In this document: positions 61,581-64,000 of the stretch, one piece after another
How the letters are laid out: each line of letters begins with the position of its first letter
How positions within the stretch are numbered: the first letter of the stretch is position 1
Assembly: GCA_036417435.1 (NCBI GenBank)
Contig: CM070907.1
Span: forward strand, 56,156,001 to 56,220,000
DNA length: 64,000 nucleotides
Direction of reading: 5' to 3'
Source of the DNA: Inia geoffrensis
Lineage: Eukaryota > Chordata > Mammalia > Artiodactyla > Iniidae
The notes under the pieces: generated by a model
Told to the model about the DNA's origin: nothing
The model's database searches: none
The model's input: only the letters and a program-made list of their open reading frames with translations
Program-made: the position numbers and the translations under genes

Positions 61581-63049
61581 TTCATTATGATATTAAAATA
61601 ATGATGCTCATAACTGAACATGGACAAACCCAGAAAATAAGAGAGAAAAATTTGTAATATGCACTCCCCGCCTTCTCAAAGATAACTAGGGTGAGTAGTT
61701 TGGTGTATTTCTCTTCCTTGTGAATAGCTTATTTGTTTTATGTATTAAAATTATAGCTCCCTAGGATATGTTGCTTTCATGCAAATAATGAGAATATAAA
61801 TTTTAATCAATATTTTGTAAACTTTAGCAAGACATTTAGCCTTTCTGGTCTTCAAATTCTTACATGAGTGGGAGGTGCAGGCAGTTTGGCATTATTCTCT
61901 AGTATCTTTTACAATAATTTTGTTTCTAGGTCCATATGAAATCACTATTATTTTAATTTATGCTGATTTCTTCTTTTTCCTCGGTCTTCCACACACATGA
62001 AAGCAATTTGCAGCAAGGCTTGGCCCAAGCCATAGTTAAAATAAGATCTGAGAACAAGGCCATTACTAAAATAAGATACAAAACCAGGTGAAAGGCCAGT
62101 ACTGCTGTGAGAAGAGACCAGCAGAGAAAGAAAACACTCAGTACTAAGAATCATTCTTGTGCCAATTATGGAGAAACGAAAGCTATATATGGAAAGTCCA
62201 TGAGCTTGGAGTTGATGTTTAAGATAACAAAAGTACATTCAATACACATCAGCTAAGATAGCTACAAAAATGGCTTTTTAAAAATAAAAAGTAAAGTTAC
62301 CAAAAAAAGGTTCTGCAAAGGTCACTTTCTCCCTTGTGTGGAGTTTTATGAAGCCCTAAATTGGCAAGTGGATTATTATAAAGTAGTCACTGATTGCTTT
62401 GCCATTTATTCCTTTTGGCCCTGAAATTTAAGAGCTACTCTTTATATTTTGAAAGAAAAGAGAAATTACTGCCTTTTTAGCTGGGGAAGAACTTATCGTT
62501 CAGCATAAGGGGGATCAGCGACTTTCCCTAAGGCCACCCACTTCCAACCTCCTATCACTTCCCTACTGTCATTCAGGAAACATTCATTGAACTGAAGTGA
62601 ACTCACAGAAAACTTTAAACTGACTTTTGAAACAGTCTTTGTCAAGTGGTATTCCCATCATCCAGAAAACAATCATCTATTTTACTATTGCTTTGTATCC
62701 ATTGGATTATCAATACTGTGACATATTTGTCACTCACTGTTTGTACATGCCTAACAGAGTGGACACCAGACACCTCCTTTTCAGCTTTCCCCCTTCGCTC
62801 TATCTTGCAATAGTACAACACTTGGTGAAAGGGTTTATAAAGAGATGTAGGTCTCACCATTCATCAACTCTTAACAAGATGTCTTAGCGAGGATGCTCTG
62901 TAAAAATCTAAAAATTTCTTCTTTACCACAATTGTTAAACATTTCTGCAAAATTAATTTTCTTTAACATGTCCTAAGTATCTGATTTAGAACTGAATTTG
63001 AGGTCCAAGCAAATTTAATCTTAATTGTATAAAGAGATTCAAAGTTCAA

Positions 63050-63325
63050 TAGAGTCTGACAACAATCCTGCTAAAGGGGCTGGAGGGTTGGCTACTCTTC
63101 TCTGATGAGCATATGAACTGGGGGAGGGACATTTAGCAAAGGGAATATGAAGCACACAGGTCCTAAGGTAGGAAGGAGCCTGACAAGTCTGAAGAACAGA
63201 AGTAGGCCAGCAGCAAGACAAATGGTAAGAGATGAGGTCAAAGAGTTTGGAAAGGATCAGAACATGTAGGGTCTTCCTTGTAAGCCATGGTAAAGAGGGT
63301 CTGAATTTTATTTAATACTCCTTGA
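63050..63325 (-). mobile_element. L2 LINE fragment, antisense
   Basis: 'ggtaagagatgaggtcaaag', 'catgtagggtcttccttgta' and 'agccatggtaaagagggtct' match antisense L2. Confidence 0.75.
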
Positions 63326-63429
63326 AATACTCTCTCCTCTTGGAATATTTAACACTGTATTCTCCTAGTTTTCCTATTTATCTGATCTCCACCTCTGTCT
63401 CCTTCTACATACACTAGCTATTCATTAAA

Positions 63430-63930
63430 CACTAGCACTCTTTGAACCGTAGTCCTAGAATCTCTTTTCTCACTGTATACATTCTCCTTAAATGATCTCA
63501 CCTCAGTTAATTAATTTTCAATTAATTACCTATTGGCACACAATTCACAAATTTGTATCTCCTGCCCAGACTTCTTCTCTAAGCTCCAGAAGCATATATC
63601 CATCTACTTAGTCCTTTCACTTGTCACAAACAGAACTCATGCCTCCCCTGATCCCCACACTGGCTTCAGTCTTCTTCCAACCTTCCAGGTCAATCCTCCC
63701 ATTAGGGTCTTTAATAACACCATGTACTACTGTTCACAGAGCCTCTTAAAATTAAAATAAATGACATATACAGATGTAATTACTTGTTTAATGTCCATCT
63801 CTTTCACTAGACTGTTAAATTCATGAGTGACTTTATCTATTTTTTGGTTCCTTATGGTATCCTCAGTTCTTAACCCAGTGCACGGCACACACTAGACAAA
63901 ATTTGTCAAACAACTAACTGATTTTCTATA
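63430..63930 (+). mobile_element. L2 LINE fragments, sense
   Basis: 'gtatctcctgcccagacttc', 'agaagcatatatccatctac' and, further on, 'cttaacccagtgcacggcac' follow sense L2 ORF2 and tail. It may be two joined pieces, with a break near 63.75 kb. Confidence 0.65.
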
Positions 63931-64000
63931 AAATATGCTGATCCCCAAACTTTGAACCTTTGAAACAGCACTGGGATAGGGGTGAGGATAGAGGAGTAAG

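Larger units (their letters stand above)
57900..64000 (-). other. NARS2: NARS2 intron 6 (part)
   Basis: At least 6.1 kb of intron carrying two adjacent SINEs, L2 pieces and a MIR. About 60.5-61.3 and 61.6-63.0 kb is unique-looking AT-rich sequence with no exon found. The start of the intron is off the window. Confidence 0.8.

Noticed and set aside
57900..64000. Search for NARS2 exon 6 or earlier on the minus strand
   Set aside because: No stretch encoding the expected residues just before exon 7 was seen by eye, so the exon is taken to lie beyond 64000.

Overview
This is nuclear DNA from a mammal, almost certainly a cetacean and probably a toothed whale. The evidence is many tRNA-Glu-type CHR SINEs (reading 'ggacttccctggtgg...' on one strand or '...ccaccagggaagtcc' on the other). 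Several are a short, centre-deleted form beginning 'gcggtacacgggcctctcac', a type I recall from toothed whales. The L1 3' ends are cetartiodactyl in style, and I saw no ruminant Bov-A2 or BovB copies. Ancient L2, MIR, MER5A, MER20-like and LTR relics fill much of the rest. There are no bacterial operons, CRISPR arrays, tRNA or rRNA genes.

Two genes can be read, both on the minus strand, in the order known from human 11q14 (GAB2 then NARS2). (1) GAB2: the first coding exon (6107-6181, 25 codons) lies in a CpG island at about 5620-6660. Positions 1-6106 are the start of intron 1, with old LINEs, a near-perfect CTCF motif and an AP-1 site. (2) NARS2, mitochondrial asparaginyl-tRNA synthetase: eight exons encoding about the last 248 residues, including class II motifs 2 and 3 and the stop codon, lie between 24364 and 57899. 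The 5' exons (anticodon-binding domain and start) must lie beyond 64000. All eight exons join in frame with consensus GT/AG sites and no stops, so the gene looks intact here.

Layout: 1-6106 GAB2 intron 1; 5620-6660 CpG-island promoter and GAB2 exon 1; 6.7-24.3 kb intergenic, with two conserved-looking AT-rich palindromic elements near 9.2 and 10.1 kb plus SINEs and LINEs; 24.36-64.0 kb NARS2 exons with introns full of repeats. The largest repeat is a 3.3 kb decayed L1 at 39789-43120 in the 14.4 kb intron between exons 12 and 11.

No previously undescribed multi-gene system is visible. The items most worth a second look are: a (TA)n microsatellite starting about nine bases inside the weak donor of one NARS2 exon; an in-frame 27-nt NARS2 micro-exon; a 99-bp NARS2 intron; a palindromic conserved-element candidate at 9215-9295; an isolated 31-bp exact copy of L1 sequence; two SINEs stacked on one target site; and an apparent SINE/L1-tail chimera. 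Exon numbers follow the 14-exon human NARS2 model as I remember it. Repeat family names and edges are by eye.
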